A DNA stretch of 64,000 nucleotides from Bacteroidaceae bacterium. Lineage in GTDB: Bacteria; Bacteroidota; Bacteroidia; Bacteroidales; Bacteroidaceae. This document shows positions 1 through 9,737 of this stretch, piece after piece. Made by a program: the position numbers and the translations under genes. The notes below the pieces were generated by a model. It was not told the DNA's origin and searched no databases. It saw only the letters and a list, made by a program, of their open reading frames with translations. Position 1 is the first letter of the stretch, and each line of letters opens with the position of its first letter. Where the stretch lies: NCBI GenBank assembly GCA_017560125.1, contig JAFYOS010000018.1, positions 329,545-393,544 of the forward strand, read 5' to 3'.

Positions 1-3000
1 AAGGGTCACCCCGTATTGCTCAACCGTGCGCCGACACTTCACCGTCTCGGTATCCAGGCCTTCCAGCCCAAGATGATCGAGGGTAAAGCTATCCAGTTGC
101 ACCCGTTGGCATGTACAGCGTTCAACGCCGACTTCGACGGTGACCAGATGGCTGTTCACTTGCCCTTGAGCAACGAGGCAGTACTCGAGGCACAGATGCT
201 GATGTTGCAGTCACACAACATTCTCAATCCTTCGAATGGTGCTCCTATTGCCGTTCCTTCACAGGATATGGTTCTCGGACTCTATTATATCACAAAATTG
301 CGCGAGGGCGCCAAAGGTCATGGAATGACATTCTATGGTCCCGAGGAGGCACTCATCGCATACAACCAGGGCCGCGTTGATATTCACGCTCCCGTTAAGG
401 TTCTTGTTGAGGACCTCGACGAGCAGGGCAACTATGTGAATGTTCTTCGCGAGACCTCGGTAGGTCGTGTTATCGTTAACCAGATTGTTCCCCGTGAAAT
501 GGGTTACGTTAACAAGATCATTTCAAAGAAATCGCTCCGCGATATCATCAGCGATGTAATCAAGCGCGTCGGCGTTGCACGTTCGGCCGATTTCCTCGAT
601 GGTATCAAGAACCTCGGTTACTACATGGCGTTCAAGGGTGGTCTTTCGTTCAACTTGGATGACGTTATCATCCCCAAAGAGAAAGAGGAACTCGTACGTA
701 AGGGTAACGAAAAGGTTGAGGAGATTCTTGCCGAGTATAACCTCGGTCTTATCACCGACAAGGAGCGTTATAACAAGGTTGTCGATGAGTGGACACACGT
801 TAACGCCGACCTTGCAAACGTACTTATGAAGACTATCTCGACTGACGACCAGGGCTTCAACTCGGTATATATGATGCTCGACTCAGGTGCCCGTGGTTCT
901 AAGGACCAGATTCGTCAGCTCTCGGGTATGCGTGGTCTTATGGCTAAACCCCAGAAGGCTGGAGCCGAGGGTGCACAGATTATTGAGAACCCCATTCTTT
1001 CGAACTTTAAGGAGGGTCTTTCGGTGCTCGAGTACTTTATCTCTTCTCACGGTGCTCGTAAGGGTCTTGCCGATACCGCTTTGAAGACTGCCGACGCGGG
1101 TTACCTTACACGTCGTCTTGTCGATGTATCGCACGACGTTATCATCAACGAGGAGGATTGTGGTACATTGCGTGGTCTTGTATGTACAGCACTCAAGAAC
1201 AACGACGAGGTTATCTCTACACTCAGCGAGCGTATCCTTGGTCGTGTGTCGGTACACGATGTTATCAACCCCATCACAGGCGAAATGCTTGTTGCTTCGG
1301 GCGAGCTCATCACAGAGGCTATCGCCGAGGCTATCGAGAACTCTCCCATCGAGAGCGTCGAGATACGTTCGGTATTGACATGTGAATCTAAGCATGGTGT
1401 TTGTGCCAAGTGTTATGGCCGCAACCTTGCAACAAGCCGCATGGTCGAGAAGGGCGAGGCTGTCGGAGTTATCGCAGCACAGTCAATCGGTGAGCCCGGT
1501 ACTCAGCTTACACTGCGTACCTTCCACGCCGGTGGTACCGCTGCCAACATTGCAGCAGATGCAAGCATCAAGGCTAAGCACGCTTCACGTGTGAAATTCG
1601 AGGAGTTGCGTACCGTTGACGCTATCGATTCAGACGGTTCACCCGTTAAGATTGTAGTTAGCCGTTTGAGCGAGGTACGTTTCGTTGATACAAATACAGG
1701 TATCGTACTCTCTACACACAATATACCTTACGGTTCTAAGCTCTATGCAGTCGAGGACGACTTGGTAGAACCCGGTAAGATTGTAGCAACATGGGACCCC
1801 TTCAACGCAGTGGTTGTAACCGAGGTCGCAGGTCGTGTGGAATTCGAGTCGGTAATCGAGAATATCACATACAAGGTCGAGACTGACGAAAGTACAGGTC
1901 TTAAGGAGATTATCATCATCGAGTCACGTGACAAGAACAAGATACCTACAGTACGCATCCTCGACGAGGAGGGCAACGTTCTTCACAACTACAACCTCCC
2001 CGTGGGTGGTCACGTAGTGATAGAGAACAAGCAGTTGCTGAAGGCCGGTGATATCCTTGTTAAGATTCCTCGCGTGTTCGGTAATGCCGGTGACATCACC
2101 GGTGGTCTGCCCCGAGTAACAGAGCTCTTCGAGGCTCGTAACCCCTCTAACCCCGCAGTGGTTTCTGAAATCGATGGCGAGGTTACAATGGGTAAGGTTA
2201 AGCGTGGTAACCGCGAGATTGTCGTAACATCGAAGGTTGGCGACGTCAAGAAGTATCTTGTAGCGCTTTCTAAGCAGATTCTTGTTCAGGACGGTGACTA
2301 TGTACGTGCCGGAACACCCCTTTCGGACGGTGCCATCACTCCCTCGGACATCTTGGCTATCAAGGGTCCCACCGCCGTTCAGGAGTACATCGTTAACGAG
2401 GCTCAGGACGTTTACCGTTCACAGGGTGTGAAGATTAACGACAAGCACTTCGAGATTATCGTTCGCCAGATGATGCGCAAGGTACAGATTAACGAGCCTG
2501 GCGATACACGCTTCCTCGAGTTGCAGGTGGTTGACAAGCTTGAATTCCAGGAGGAGAACGACCGCATCTGGGGCAAGAAGGTTATCGTCGATGCAGGCGA
2601 TTCAGAGAACCTCAAGGCCGGTCAGATTGTAACAGCCCGCAAGTTGCGCGACGAGAACAGTATGCTCAAGCGTCGTGACCTGAAGCAGATTGTAGCTCGC
2701 GATGCAGTTCCCGCAACATCAACACAGATACTCCAGGGTATCACACGTGCAGCATTGCAGACAACAAGCTTCATGTCGGCTGCATCGTTCCAGGAGACAA
2801 CAAAGGTATTGAACGAGGCTGCTATCAACATGAAGAGCGACTACCTCTTGGGTATGAAGGAGAACGTAATCTGCGGTCACCTCATCCCCGCCGGAACCGG
2901 ACAGCGCGAATACAAGCGCATCGCGGTAGGCTCAAAAGAGGACTACGAGCGCATGATGGCCAACAAAAGAACAGTACTCGATTTCACAGATGTAGAGGAC

Positions 3001-3015
3001 GAAAACGAAGATTAA
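1..3015 (+). CDS. rpoC: DNA-directed RNA polymerase subunit beta' (5'-truncated by window edge)
   Basis: This is the largest catalytic subunit of RNA polymerase. The frame is open from base 1, so about 1004 C-terminal residues of a protein that is usually about 1400 residues long in this group are present. The Mg-binding catalytic motif NADFDGD lies at 124-144. Downstream are the bridge-helix and trigger-loop segment (RGLMAKP to [10 protein letters not shown], about 930-1130) and the second zinc site (EDCGT, then [13 protein letters not shown], about 1156-1420). Codon use is strongly biased to GGT, CGT and GTT, as expected for a highly expressed gene. The stop at 3013-3015 is followed at once by a strong terminator, so rpoC ends its transcription unit. 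The true start is outside the window. Confidence 0.99.
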   Translation, partial: KGHPVLLNRAPTLHRLGIQAFQPKMIEGKAIQLHPLACTAFNADFDGDQMAVHLPLSNEAVLEAQMLMLQSHNILNPSNGAPIAVPSQDMVLGLYYITKLREGAKGHGMTFYGPEEALIAYNQGRVDIHAPVKVLVEDLDEQGNYVNVLRETSVGRVIVNQIVPREMGYVNKIISKKSLRDIISDVIKRVGVARSADFLDGIKNLGYYMAFKGGLSFNLDDVIIPKEKEELVRKGNEKVEEILAEYNLGLITDKERYNKVVDEWTHVNADLANVLMKTISTDDQGFNSVYMMLDSGARGSKDQIRQLSGMRGLMAKPQKAGAEGAQIIENPILSNFKEGLSVLEYFISSHGARKGLADTALKTADAGYLTRRLVDVSHDVIINEEDCGTLRGLVCTALKNNDEVISTLSERILGRVSVHDVINPITGEMLVASGELITEAIAEAIENSPIESVEIRSVLTCESKHGVCAKCYGRNLATSRMVEKGEAVGVIAAQSIGEPGTQLTLRTFHAGGTAANIAADASIKAKHASRVKFEELRTVDAIDSDGSPVKIVVSRLSEVRFVDTNTGIVLSTHNIPYGSKLYAVEDDLVEPGKIVATWDPFNAVVVTEVAGRVEFESVIENITYKVETDESTGLKEIIIIESRDKNKIPTVRILDEEGNVLHNYNLPVGGHVVIENKQLLKAGDILVKIPRVFGNAGDITGGLPRVTELFEARNPSNPAVVSEIDGEVTMGKVKRGNREIVVTSKVGDVKKYLVALSKQILVQDGDYVRAGTPLSDGAITPSDILAIKGPTAVQEYIVNEAQDVYRSQGVKINDKHFEIIVRQMMRKVQINEPGDTRFLELQVVDKLEFQEENDRIWGKKVIVDAGDSENLKAGQIVTARKLRDENSMLKRRDLKQIVARDAVPATSTQILQGITRAALQTTSFMSAASFQETTKVLNEAAINMKSDYLLGMKENVICGHLIPAGTGQREYKRIAVGSKEDYERMMANKRTVLDFTDVEDENED

Positions 3016-3034
3016 TAAACAATAATCATACATG

Positions 3035-3080
3035 AAAATGAGAGGCAGAGCTTTACGACAAGCTCTGCCTCTCATTTTTT
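3035..3080 (+). terminator. rho-independent terminator of the rpoC operon
   Basis: A 19-bp perfect inverted repeat (3035-3053 with 3060-3078) has a 6-nt loop and ends in a T-run. It lies 20 nt after the rpoC stop. The A-run on the left arm makes it potentially bidirectional. Confidence 0.95.
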
Positions 3081-3147
3081 GTGTCGCCGGGCTCGTTTTT
3101 TGCCCGATAATTATAATTAAAACATAGAAAAAACTGTTTTCTTAAAA

Positions 3148-3179
3148 TTTCATAATCTGAAAAATATATCATACATTTG
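3148..3179 (+). promoter_or_regulatory. Bacteroidota-type promoter for glsA-glsB
   Basis: A perfect -7 box TACATTTG (3172-3179, consensus TAnnTTTG) lies 20 nt after a TTTC -33-like box (3148-3151). Transcription should begin near 3186. This gives a leader of about 60 nt that contains a small GGCCC/GGGCC hairpin (3198-3213). The position argues against translation from the upstream in-frame ATG at 3177. Confidence 0.7.
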
Positions 3180-3248
3180 CATATTATAACATATGTAGGC
3201 CCTTTTGCGGGCCGACTTATTTTGAATCTTTTATATGCCCCGAAACAT

Positions 3249-4070
3249 ATGAGCGAAAAGATGTTGATAGATATAGACGCAATCCTTGCGAGCAAGGCTG
3301 GCAAGAAAGCGCGTTACGTTCCTCGTTTTTTGGTATCCTATCTCAAGAAGATAGTACATCAGGATGAGCTCAACGGCTTCCTCGAGAACGAGCAGGATAC
3401 CTACGGCGTTGAATTCATCGAGGACTTCTTCCGCTTCTTCGATAACCACTTCGAAGTAGAGGGCATGGAAAATCTTCCCACCGAAGGGTGGCACACATTT
3501 GTGAGCAACCACCCCCTGGGTGCCTTGGACGGCATGGGCCTGGGTATGATACTCGGCAAGCATTACGACGAGAAGATAAAATACCTTGTCAACGACCTGC
3601 TCATGAACATCCCCCAGCTCAAATCGCTCTTCATTCCGGTGAACAAAACCGGACGCCAGGCCAAGAACCTCCCCCGTCAGGTCGATGAGGCTTTCAAATC
3701 GGACAACCACATACTGATGTTCCCCGCCGGCATATGCTCGCGTCGCAAGAACGGCGTCATCCGCGACCTCGAGTGGAAGAAGACATTTATAACGAAAAGC
3801 ATACAAACACAAAGAGATATAGTACCCATCCATTTCGAAGGCCGTAATTCGGATTTCTTCTACAATCTGGCCAATATCAATCAGATGCTGCATATTAAAT
3901 TCAATATCGCAATGCTATACTTGGCCGATGAGATGTTCAAGAACAGAGGAAAGACCTTCAAGGTGACCATCGGTAAGCCAATCCCCTGGCAGACCTTCGA
4001 CAAATCGAAGAAACCCGCCGAGTGGGCACAATATGTACAGGATGTCGTATATTCTTTAAACAGAGACTAA
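3249..4070 (+). CDS. glsA: glycine-lipid O-acyltransferase, GlsA-like (PlsC/lysophospholipid acyltransferase superfamily)
   Basis: The 273-residue protein shows the acyltransferase signature NHPLGALDG (H88, D94) and a FPAGICSRR block near residue 148. The spacing is H-x5-D rather than the textbook H-x4-D. The next gene, 9 nt downstream, is a GNAT-type N-acyltransferase. In Bacteroides the pair GlsB/GlsA first N-acylates glycine with a 3-hydroxy fatty acid and then O-acylates the product to a diacyl glycine or serine-glycine lipid. The function here is inferred from that pairing. I chose ATG 3249, because the in-frame ATG at 3177 overlaps the -7 promoter box. It probably acts at the cytoplasmic face of the inner membrane. 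A general 1-acylglycerol-phosphate acyltransferase remains possible. Confidence 0.82.
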   Translation: MSEKMLIDIDAILASKAGKKARYVPRFLVSYLKKIVHQDELNGFLENEQDTYGVEFIEDFFRFFDNHFEVEGMENLPTEGWHTFVSNHPLGALDGMGLGMILGKHYDEKIKYLVNDLLMNIPQLKSLFIPVNKTGRQAKNLPRQVDEAFKSDNHILMFPAGICSRRKNGVIRDLEWKKTFITKSIQTQRDIVPIHFEGRNSDFFYNLANINQMLHIKFNIAMLYLADEMFKNRGKTFKVTIGKPIPWQTFDKSKKPAEWAQYVQDVVYSLNRD

Positions 4071-4079
4071 CACTACAAC

Positions 4080-5084
4080 ATGGAAGAAATTATTGCTCCA
4101 GTTCCGGTGGAACTATTGAAAGCGGAACTAACCGAAGATAAGCGATTGCGCTTTACCAATCGTAGCAAAAACGAAATTTATGTGCTCACAGCAGCCGATT
4201 CTCCCAATGTTATGCGCGAGATCGGTCGTCTGCGCGAGATAGCATTCCGTGCGGCGGGTGGTGGCACCGGCATGTCTGTCGATATTGACGAATTCGATAC
4301 AATGGAGAAGCCCTACAAGCAGCTTATTGTATGGAATCCCGAGGCGAATGACATCGTTGGAGGTTATCGTTTCATCGTCGGCTCCGACGTGCGATTCGAC
4401 GAGCATGGCGCACCCATCTTGGCTACAGCCCACAATATGTTCCATTTTTCGGAGCGTTTCATCAAAGAGATATTGCCCGAGACCATTGAGCTTGGCCGTT
4501 CGTTCGTTACACTCGAATACCAATCTACCCGTATGGGCTCGAAGAGCCTCTTTGCTCTCGACAACCTGTGGGACGGTCTTGGAGCGCTTACGGTGGTTCT
4601 TCCCAACGTAAGATATCTGTTCGGTAAAGTTACCATGTACCCCTCGTACCACAAACAGGGCCGCGATATGATTCTCTACTTCCTGAAAAAGCACTTTGCC
4701 GATCCCGATAATCTTATCGTGCCCATGACACCGCTTCAGATAGAAACCGACGAGAAACTGCTCGAGAATCTCTTCTGCGAAAAGAGTTTTGTGGATGACT
4801 ACAAGATACTGAACCGCGAGATTCGTGCCTTGGGCTACAATATCCCTCCGTTGGTGAATGCATATATGAACCTGTCGCCCACTATGCGCGTCTTCGGTAC
4901 AGCGGTAAACACCGATTTCGGAAACGTAGAGGAGACCGGAATCCTTATTGCTGTCGACGAAATTATGGAGGACAAGCGACTGAGATACATCGAGTCTTTC
5001 GCCAAGCAGAATCCCGCCTCCATACAGTTGAAGACCGGTTCGCACAAGGTCTTTTATCCCGGCGACGAAAAAACAGCAGAGTAA
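4080..5084 (+). CDS. glsB: GNAT-family N-acyltransferase, GlsB/commendamide-synthase-like
   Basis: The 334-residue protein resembles the hemolysin/ornithine-lipid type of N-acyltransferase with a GNAT core. Visible blocks include IVGGYRFIVG near residue 91 and an ELGRSF strand near residue 138. In Bacteroides, GlsB forms N-acyl-3-hydroxypalmitoyl glycine (commendamide), the substrate of GlsA. Here it follows glsA by 9 nt in one operon, and a terminator follows it at 5099. The gene order is acyltransferase first. No signal peptide is seen, so the protein is cytoplasmic or peripheral. The family call is firm. The exact acceptor (glycine rather than another amino acid) is inferred from the pairing. 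Confidence 0.82.
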   Translation: MEEIIAPVPVELLKAELTEDKRLRFTNRSKNEIYVLTAADSPNVMREIGRLREIAFRAAGGGTGMSVDIDEFDTMEKPYKQLIVWNPEANDIVGGYRFIVGSDVRFDEHGAPILATAHNMFHFSERFIKEILPETIELGRSFVTLEYQSTRMGSKSLFALDNLWDGLGALTVVLPNVRYLFGKVTMYPSYHKQGRDMILYFLKKHFADPDNLIVPMTPLQIETDEKLLENLFCEKSFVDDYKILNREIRALGYNIPPLVNAYMNLSPTMRVFGTAVNTDFGNVEETGILIAVDEIMEDKRLRYIESFAKQNPASIQLKTGSHKVFYPGDEKTAE

Positions 5085-5098
5085 ATGAACTGCATAAC

Positions 5099-5136
5099 AA
5101 AAGGACGGCAACAACCATTGTCGTTCTTTTGCTTTA
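5099..5136 (+). terminator. terminator after glsB
   Basis: A 12-bp stem (5099-5110 with 5119-5130) contains two G-U wobbles and an 8-nt loop. The right arm ends in TTTT and the following bases are T-rich. It lies 14 nt after the glsB stop. Confidence 0.7.
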
Positions 5137-5212
5137 AGGTCGATACCTGCATGTCATGGGCAAGCAAGCGCCCCTTCGGTGCGTGGCGGGCTTCTTAAAA
5201 AGTGTAAAATGG

Positions 5213-5243
5213 TATGCGGAATGACAATAAAAGAGTAACTTCG
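5213..5243 (+). promoter_or_regulatory. possible promoter for the dut operon
   Basis: TAACTTCG (5236-5243) matches the TAnnTTTG -7 box at all but one position. A weak -33-like TATG lies 19 nt upstream. It sits about 60 nt before the dut start, downstream of the glsB terminator. Confidence 0.4.
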
Positions 5244-5300
5244 CAAATATAAACAGCGGGTTGGTTGTTAAACAATCGCCCATCCAACGTAAAGAATACA

Positions 5301-5732
5301 ATGAAGGTAAGAATAATAAATAAATCGAAACACGCCCTTCCCGAATATGCAACCGTGCAGTCGGCCGGCGTTGACCTCAGAGCAAATATAGATGCTCCCA
5401 TCGTGCTTGCCCCCATGCAGCGCGCTCTTGTGCCCACGGGCTTGTACATGGCCCTTCCCGCAGGCTACGAAGCGCAGGTGCGTCCCCGTAGCGGTCTTGC
5501 AATCAAAAAGGGTATCACCGTGCTCAATTCGCCCGGAACCATCGACGCCGATTATCGTGGTGAGGTATGCGTCATCCTTGTGAACCTCTCCGATACTCCC
5601 TTCGAGATTGTCGATGGCGAACGCATAGCCCAGATGGTCATAGCTCGTCATGAGCAGGCCGAGTGGGTGGAGTGCGACGTGTTGGACGACACCGAACGCG
5701 GTGCAGGTGGTTTCGGACATACAGGCGTGTAG
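5301..5732 (+). CDS. dut: deoxyuridine 5'-triphosphate nucleotidohydrolase (dUTPase)
   Basis: The enzyme hydrolyses dUTP to dUMP and pyrophosphate, supplying dUMP for thymidylate synthesis and keeping uracil out of DNA. All five trimeric-dUTPase motifs are present in the 143-residue protein: AGVDLRA (22-28), RPRSGLA (61-67), [10 protein letters not shown] (79-88), GERIAQ (106-111) and the C-terminal [10 protein letters not shown] (133-142). I chose ATG 5301 because it gives the normal family N-terminus; the longer frame from 5265 adds residues that the family lacks. The TPR gene begins at the base after its stop codon, so the two are translationally linked. It probably heads the long operon that runs to 15128. 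Confidence 0.96.
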   Translation: MKVRIINKSKHALPEYATVQSAGVDLRANIDAPIVLAPMQRALVPTGLYMALPAGYEAQVRPRSGLAIKKGITVLNSPGTIDADYRGEVCVILVNLSDTPFEIVDGERIAQMVIARHEQAEWVECDVLDDTERGAGGFGHTGV

Positions 5733-7511
5733 ATGATGGGCAAGTACCGGGCAATAATCCTACTGTTCTTGCTGTTTATGGTCGGCATATCTTCGGTGCC
5801 GGCTGCCTCCATATGCCCGCAAGCGGTCACCACTGCCCAGTCCGATGATTCACTCTCGCGCCAGCGTGCATTCGACTATTTCTATCTTCAGGCGCTCTCG
5901 CTCAAAGAGCAGGAGGCGCACGATGCGGCACTCGAAATGTTCGAGCACTGTCTTGCGCTCAATCCCTCGTCGCCCGCGGTCATCTTCGAGCTCTCCAACT
6001 ACTACATGTTCCTTGGAAAGAAGAACGAAGCCCTTGGTCTCATGCAGCAGGCGGTGAAGATGGAGCCCGGCAATTTCTGGTACAGGCAAATACTTGCCTC
6101 GGCCTACGAGGACAACGGCCGCAGGGACGATGCCATAGCCGTTTACGAGAGCATGGCAGCCGATTTCCCCACTAACACCGAGATGTACCTGGTGCTTGCT
6201 GGCTACTACAGCGAGGAGTCGCTCTACGACAAGGCGTTGGCCGCCCTCGAGAACTATGAACGCAAAGAGGGCAAGAGCGAGCAGATAAGCATGCAGAAGT
6301 ACAACATCTGCGTGATGATGGACGATACGCTCCGCGCCATAGCCGAGGTTAACAAACTGGTTGCCGACAACCCCGACGACCTGCGCTACCGCGTGCTGCT
6401 GGGCGATATATATATGCATAACGGCAACCCCGCTCGCGCCGAAAAAATCTATCGTCAGGTGCTGTCGCAGGAGCCCGACAATGTGAACGGACGTCTGGCC
6501 ATTGTAAATCTGCACAAGTCGGAGGGTAACGACTCGCTCTTCAGAATGGAATTCGATTCGCTGCTCATGAACAGGAAGATATCTCCTTCGGCACGAGCCG
6601 AGCTGCTAACAAAAGCGCTCCCCGAGCTTGCAAAAAGCAGCGACGACAGCATCTATATAGACAATCTGTTCAAGCGCGCCATGCAACTGCCTGGCAATCA
6701 GCTGCCAACCACTCTGCTGTATGCCCAGTATCTCTCCATCGTAGGTGCCGAGGAGAGCGACATCACCCCCGTGCTCGAAAAGGTGCTGAGCGTGGAGCCC
6801 GAGAACAAGGCTGCACAGCTGCAGTTGCTCGCCTATGCAATAAAACACGAAAATTACGACGAGATAATAGCCCGTGCCGATACGGCCATCCTCTACAACC
6901 CCGAGATGCTGCAGTTGTACTACTATCGCGGCTTGGCATACTTCCTGAAAGATATGCCCGACGAGGCGTTGGCGACCTATCGCAGGGGATTGCAAAGCAG
7001 GAGCGAAGAGAGCGATGCGAAGCTCGTTTCCGATATCTTTGCGCTCATAGGCGACACCGAGCACGAACTGGGCAACCGTTCTGCCACTATGGCGGCCTAC
7101 GATTCGGCCCTCATATACAACCCCCACAACGTGCAGGTGCTCAACAACTACGCCTATTATCTTGCCGTCGATGGAGAAAACCTCGAACGCGCCGAGGAGA
7201 TGAGCCTGAAGACCGTAAAAGAGAACCCCGACAACCCCATATATATAGACACATACATGTGGGTGCTTTTCAAGCAGGGACGCCACGAAGAGGCCAAGGC
7301 CTATGCCGAGAAACTGCTTGCCACCAACGACGATATGAGTGCGGTGGAGTATAGCCATTGTGGTGACATATTTGCCGTCTGCGGCGACACCGAGCGCGCC
7401 GTGGAGCTATGGAGCGAAGCGCAGCTGAAGGGCGACGATTCGAAAATACTGAAACGTAAGATTAAGAAAAAGAGATATATACCCGATGAAAAGAGAAAAA
7501 AAGATAAATAG
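5733..7511 (+). CDS. periplasmic tetratricopeptide-repeat protein
   Basis: The 592-residue protein has a Sec signal peptide (hydrophobic core about residues 6-22) followed by TPR repeats over most of its length. Examples are the blocks ending in ALNPSSPAVIFEL, KMEPGNFWYRQ, SQEPDNVNGR, SVEPENKAAQ and ENPDNPIYIDTYMW. The C-terminus is basic (KKKRYIPDEKRKKDK). TPR arrays are protein-protein scaffolds and no catalytic domain is visible. The order dut, TPR protein, DUF4292 lipoprotein, EnvC-like protein recurs in Bacteroidales as far as I recall. That suggests a role in the cell envelope, perhaps in outer-membrane or cell-division assembly, but this is inference. It starts directly after dut and overlaps the next gene by 26 nt if that gene starts at 7486. 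Confidence 0.88.
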   Translation: MMGKYRAIILLFLLFMVGISSVPAASICPQAVTTAQSDDSLSRQRAFDYFYLQALSLKEQEAHDAALEMFEHCLALNPSSPAVIFELSNYYMFLGKKNEALGLMQQAVKMEPGNFWYRQILASAYEDNGRRDDAIAVYESMAADFPTNTEMYLVLAGYYSEESLYDKALAALENYERKEGKSEQISMQKYNICVMMDDTLRAIAEVNKLVADNPDDLRYRVLLGDIYMHNGNPARAEKIYRQVLSQEPDNVNGRLAIVNLHKSEGNDSLFRMEFDSLLMNRKISPSARAELLTKALPELAKSSDDSIYIDNLFKRAMQLPGNQLPTTLLYAQYLSIVGAEESDITPVLEKVLSVEPENKAAQLQLLAYAIKHENYDEIIARADTAILYNPEMLQLYYYRGLAYFLKDMPDEALATYRRGLQSRSEESDAKLVSDIFALIGDTEHELGNRSATMAAYDSALIYNPHNVQVLNNYAYYLAVDGENLERAEEMSLKTVKENPDNPIYIDTYMWVLFKQGRHEEAKAYAEKLLATNDDMSAVEYSHCGDIFAVCGDTERAVELWSEAQLKGDDSKILKRKIKKKRYIPDEKRKKDK

Positions 7512-8328
7512 CATAAAGCGCATGTTCATGCGTTGTAACGTAATAGCAATCATAGCAATGGTGCTTATGTCCACCGCCATGGTCGGCTGCCGCTCTTCGA
7601 AGAAGGCAACGACCGGCACATTGCGTATGGCCGAGATAGAGAAGAGCATTATGCCCGCTCTCTCTTCGGTAGGTGACAACCTTTCGGCGAAGGTGAAATT
7701 TGATGTCAACCTCAACGGCAAGGACTTGTCGCTCAACGGCAACATCAAAGTGAAGCGTGGCGAGGGCATCATCGCAAGCATCAATGCGCTTGGCGGAATA
7801 ATAGAGGTGGCCCGCGTCGAGCTCACCCCCAAAGGCATGTTGCTGCTCTATCGTCTGGGCAAGCAGTATGTGCGCGTCGATTACGACGAGGTGGATGCCC
7901 TGCGCAATTTGGGCTTCGACTACTCGATGCTCGAAGCCATCTTCCTGAACGAGCTTTTCGCCCCCGAGGGCAAGTCGTTCGAAAAGGCCATTGTAGATAT
8001 CAAGGCGGCAAACGGCGAGATTGTGCTGACCACAAAGCGCAGCCGCGATATGCAGTATAGTTTCCATATTGAGCAGAGCAGCGGCAACCTGGTGCTCACT
8101 CGTGGCGACTACGACGACCGTATAAACGTCGATTGCAACTACAGCGACTTCACCACATTGAGCGGTCGCTCTTTCCCCAAGCAGATACGCTTCGCCGTTG
8201 CCGGCTCGGCGCTCGATATGCGACTGAGCAACATCAAGAATAGCGAGATAAAGCTCAGCTTTACAAAAGATTTGTCATCGTACGCGCCGGCCGACCTGTC
8301 GGGATTGATGAAAAAGCTTAAACAGTAG
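7486..8328 (+). CDS. DUF4292 family lipoprotein
   Basis: The 280-residue protein has a basic N-terminus, a hydrophobic helix and a lipobox AMVGC with Cys35, so it is a lipoprotein. The mature part, KVKFDVNLNGKDLSLNGNI onward, resembles LolB/LolA-like beta folds that bind lipid chains; this is a fold-level impression. DUF4292 has no established reaction. ATG 7486 overlaps the TPR gene. An internal ATG at 7522 would avoid the overlap and give a more ordinary 23-residue signal peptide, so the start is uncertain. It sits between the TPR and EnvC-like genes in the same operon, which points to envelope assembly. Confidence 0.85.
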   Translation: MKREKKINSIKRMFMRCNVIAIIAMVLMSTAMVGCRSSKKATTGTLRMAEIEKSIMPALSSVGDNLSAKVKFDVNLNGKDLSLNGNIKVKRGEGIIASINALGGIIEVARVELTPKGMLLLYRLGKQYVRVDYDEVDALRNLGFDYSMLEAIFLNELFAPEGKSFEKAIVDIKAANGEIVLTTKRSRDMQYSFHIEQSSGNLVLTRGDYDDRINVDCNYSDFTTLSGRSFPKQIRFAVAGSALDMRLSNIKNSEIKLSFTKDLSSYAPADLSGLMKKLKQ

Positions 8329-8366
8329 AAAACAGACCTCACGCTCCAAGCAAATATCTTATTACT

Positions 8367-9725
8367 ATGCCCAACAAACGGATGCCGCTGGCACTCATAC
8401 TCCTTTTAGTCCTCTTTTTGCCGATGTTTGCACAGCAGACTTCGGTGAAGGATATGCGTAGCCGTGTCAAGCGTCTGCAACAGCAGATAAAAGAGAAAGA
8501 GAATATCCTGTACTCGTCCGAGAAGGACGTGGCATCCAAGATAAGAAACCTGGGGCTGCTTACATCGAAAATAGATGAGCAGAAATCGTTGATAAAGCTG
8601 TTGGAAAACGAGGTGACGCTCATCGACAAAGAGATTGAGAAACTGTCGGGCGAGGTGAAACGTGGCGAGGAGTCTGTTTCGAAATCGCGCAGCGAGTATG
8701 CCGCCGCCCTCACCCGTGCCCGCCGATACGGCACCCTGCAGGATAAATTGCTTTTTGTGGTTTCGGCCGACGATTTCAATTCCATGCTTCGTCGTTACCG
8801 CTACACCCGCGAGTATATGAATGCCCATCGCAAATTAGCCGACGAGCTCAAAGAGGGTATAGCCGTCTTGCAGGCCAAGCGTAGCGAGATAGAGAAGGTG
8901 CGCGCCGATAAAATGACCTCAATCGAGGAGCGCAAGGGCGAGCAGCAGACGCTCAGAACGCTCGAAGAGCAGCAGCGCACGCTTGTGGCTGAACTGAAGC
9001 GCGAGAACAACAAGGTGAAAAAGGAACTCAATCGTCAGCGCACCGAGCTCGACAATCTGAATGCGGCTATCGACAAGGCCATTGCCCAGGAGATAGAGGC
9101 GCGTCGCAAGGCCGAGGAGCGTGCCGCGCAGAAGAAGCAGATGGCAGCCAAGGCCGAAAAGGAAAAATCCAAGGGCAAGAGCGGAGGCAAGAAAAAAGAG
9201 AAGGCTCGCAAGGAGGCCAAGGAGCCCGAACTGCAACAGCCCAAGGAAGAACCCCGTACCGAACCTCAGCCCGAGGAGTATATACCCAGCAGCGCCGACA
9301 TTAAAAAACTTACCGGCTCGTTCAGCGAGAACCGCGGCCGTCTGCCCGTCCCCATCACCGGCCCCTACAGTGTGGTCAATTCCTATGGTCTGCAGCGTGC
9401 CATCACCGGCAAGGGTAATGTGCAGATAGACCTTGGCGGTGTCACATTCACCGGCCAGCGTGGAGCGAAGGCTCGTTCCGTTTTTCAGGGCAATGTCATG
9501 GGCGTCTATGGCGACAACGAATATGTTTTTGTGCTCATAAGCCACGGCTCGTACATCACGGTCTATACCCGATTGAAAAATGTGCGTGTGAAGAAGGGCG
9601 ACAAGGTAAAAGCCGGCGACATTATAGCCGATATTGCAACCGATATCAGCGGCAACACATCGTTGCTCTTCCAGATAAGAAACGGAAAGACCAAACTGAA
9701 CCCCTATCAGTGGTTGAAACTGTAA
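8367..9725 (+). CDS. EnvC-like murein hydrolase activator (coiled coil plus degenerate LytM/M23 domain)
   Basis: The 452-residue protein has a Sec signal peptide, two long coiled coils (about residues 25-120 and 145-260), a Lys/Glu-rich linker, and a C-terminal LytM domain (about 325-452). The domain keeps the M23 fold (ISHGSYITVYTRL, KKGDKVKAGDIIA, LLFQIRNG). The metal ligands are missing: YTRL stands where active enzymes have YAHL, and LFQIR where they have an H-x-H. EnvC and NlpD are also inactive LytM proteins, and they switch on N-acetylmuramoyl-L-alanine amidases at the septum. I infer the same role here. No amidase gene is adjacent. It is co-directional with its neighbours (38-nt and 12-nt gaps). 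Confidence 0.88.
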   Translation: MPNKRMPLALILLLVLFLPMFAQQTSVKDMRSRVKRLQQQIKEKENILYSSEKDVASKIRNLGLLTSKIDEQKSLIKLLENEVTLIDKEIEKLSGEVKRGEESVSKSRSEYAAALTRARRYGTLQDKLLFVVSADDFNSMLRRYRYTREYMNAHRKLADELKEGIAVLQAKRSEIEKVRADKMTSIEERKGEQQTLRTLEEQQRTLVAELKRENNKVKKELNRQRTELDNLNAAIDKAIAQEIEARRKAEERAAQKKQMAAKAEKEKSKGKSGGKKKEKARKEAKEPELQQPKEEPRTEPQPEEYIPSSADIKKLTGSFSENRGRLPVPITGPYSVVNSYGLQRAITGKGNVQIDLGGVTFTGQRGAKARSVFQGNVMGVYGDNEYVFVLISHGSYITVYTRLKNVRVKKGDKVKAGDIIADIATDISGNTSLLFQIRNGKTKLNPYQWLKL

Positions 9726-9737
9726 AATGGTAACACA

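Noticed and set aside
3177-3248. In-frame upstream ATG that would lengthen GlsA by 24 residues
   Set aside because: It overlaps the TACATTTG -7 box and precedes the predicted transcription start; the extra residues do not look like the family N-terminus.
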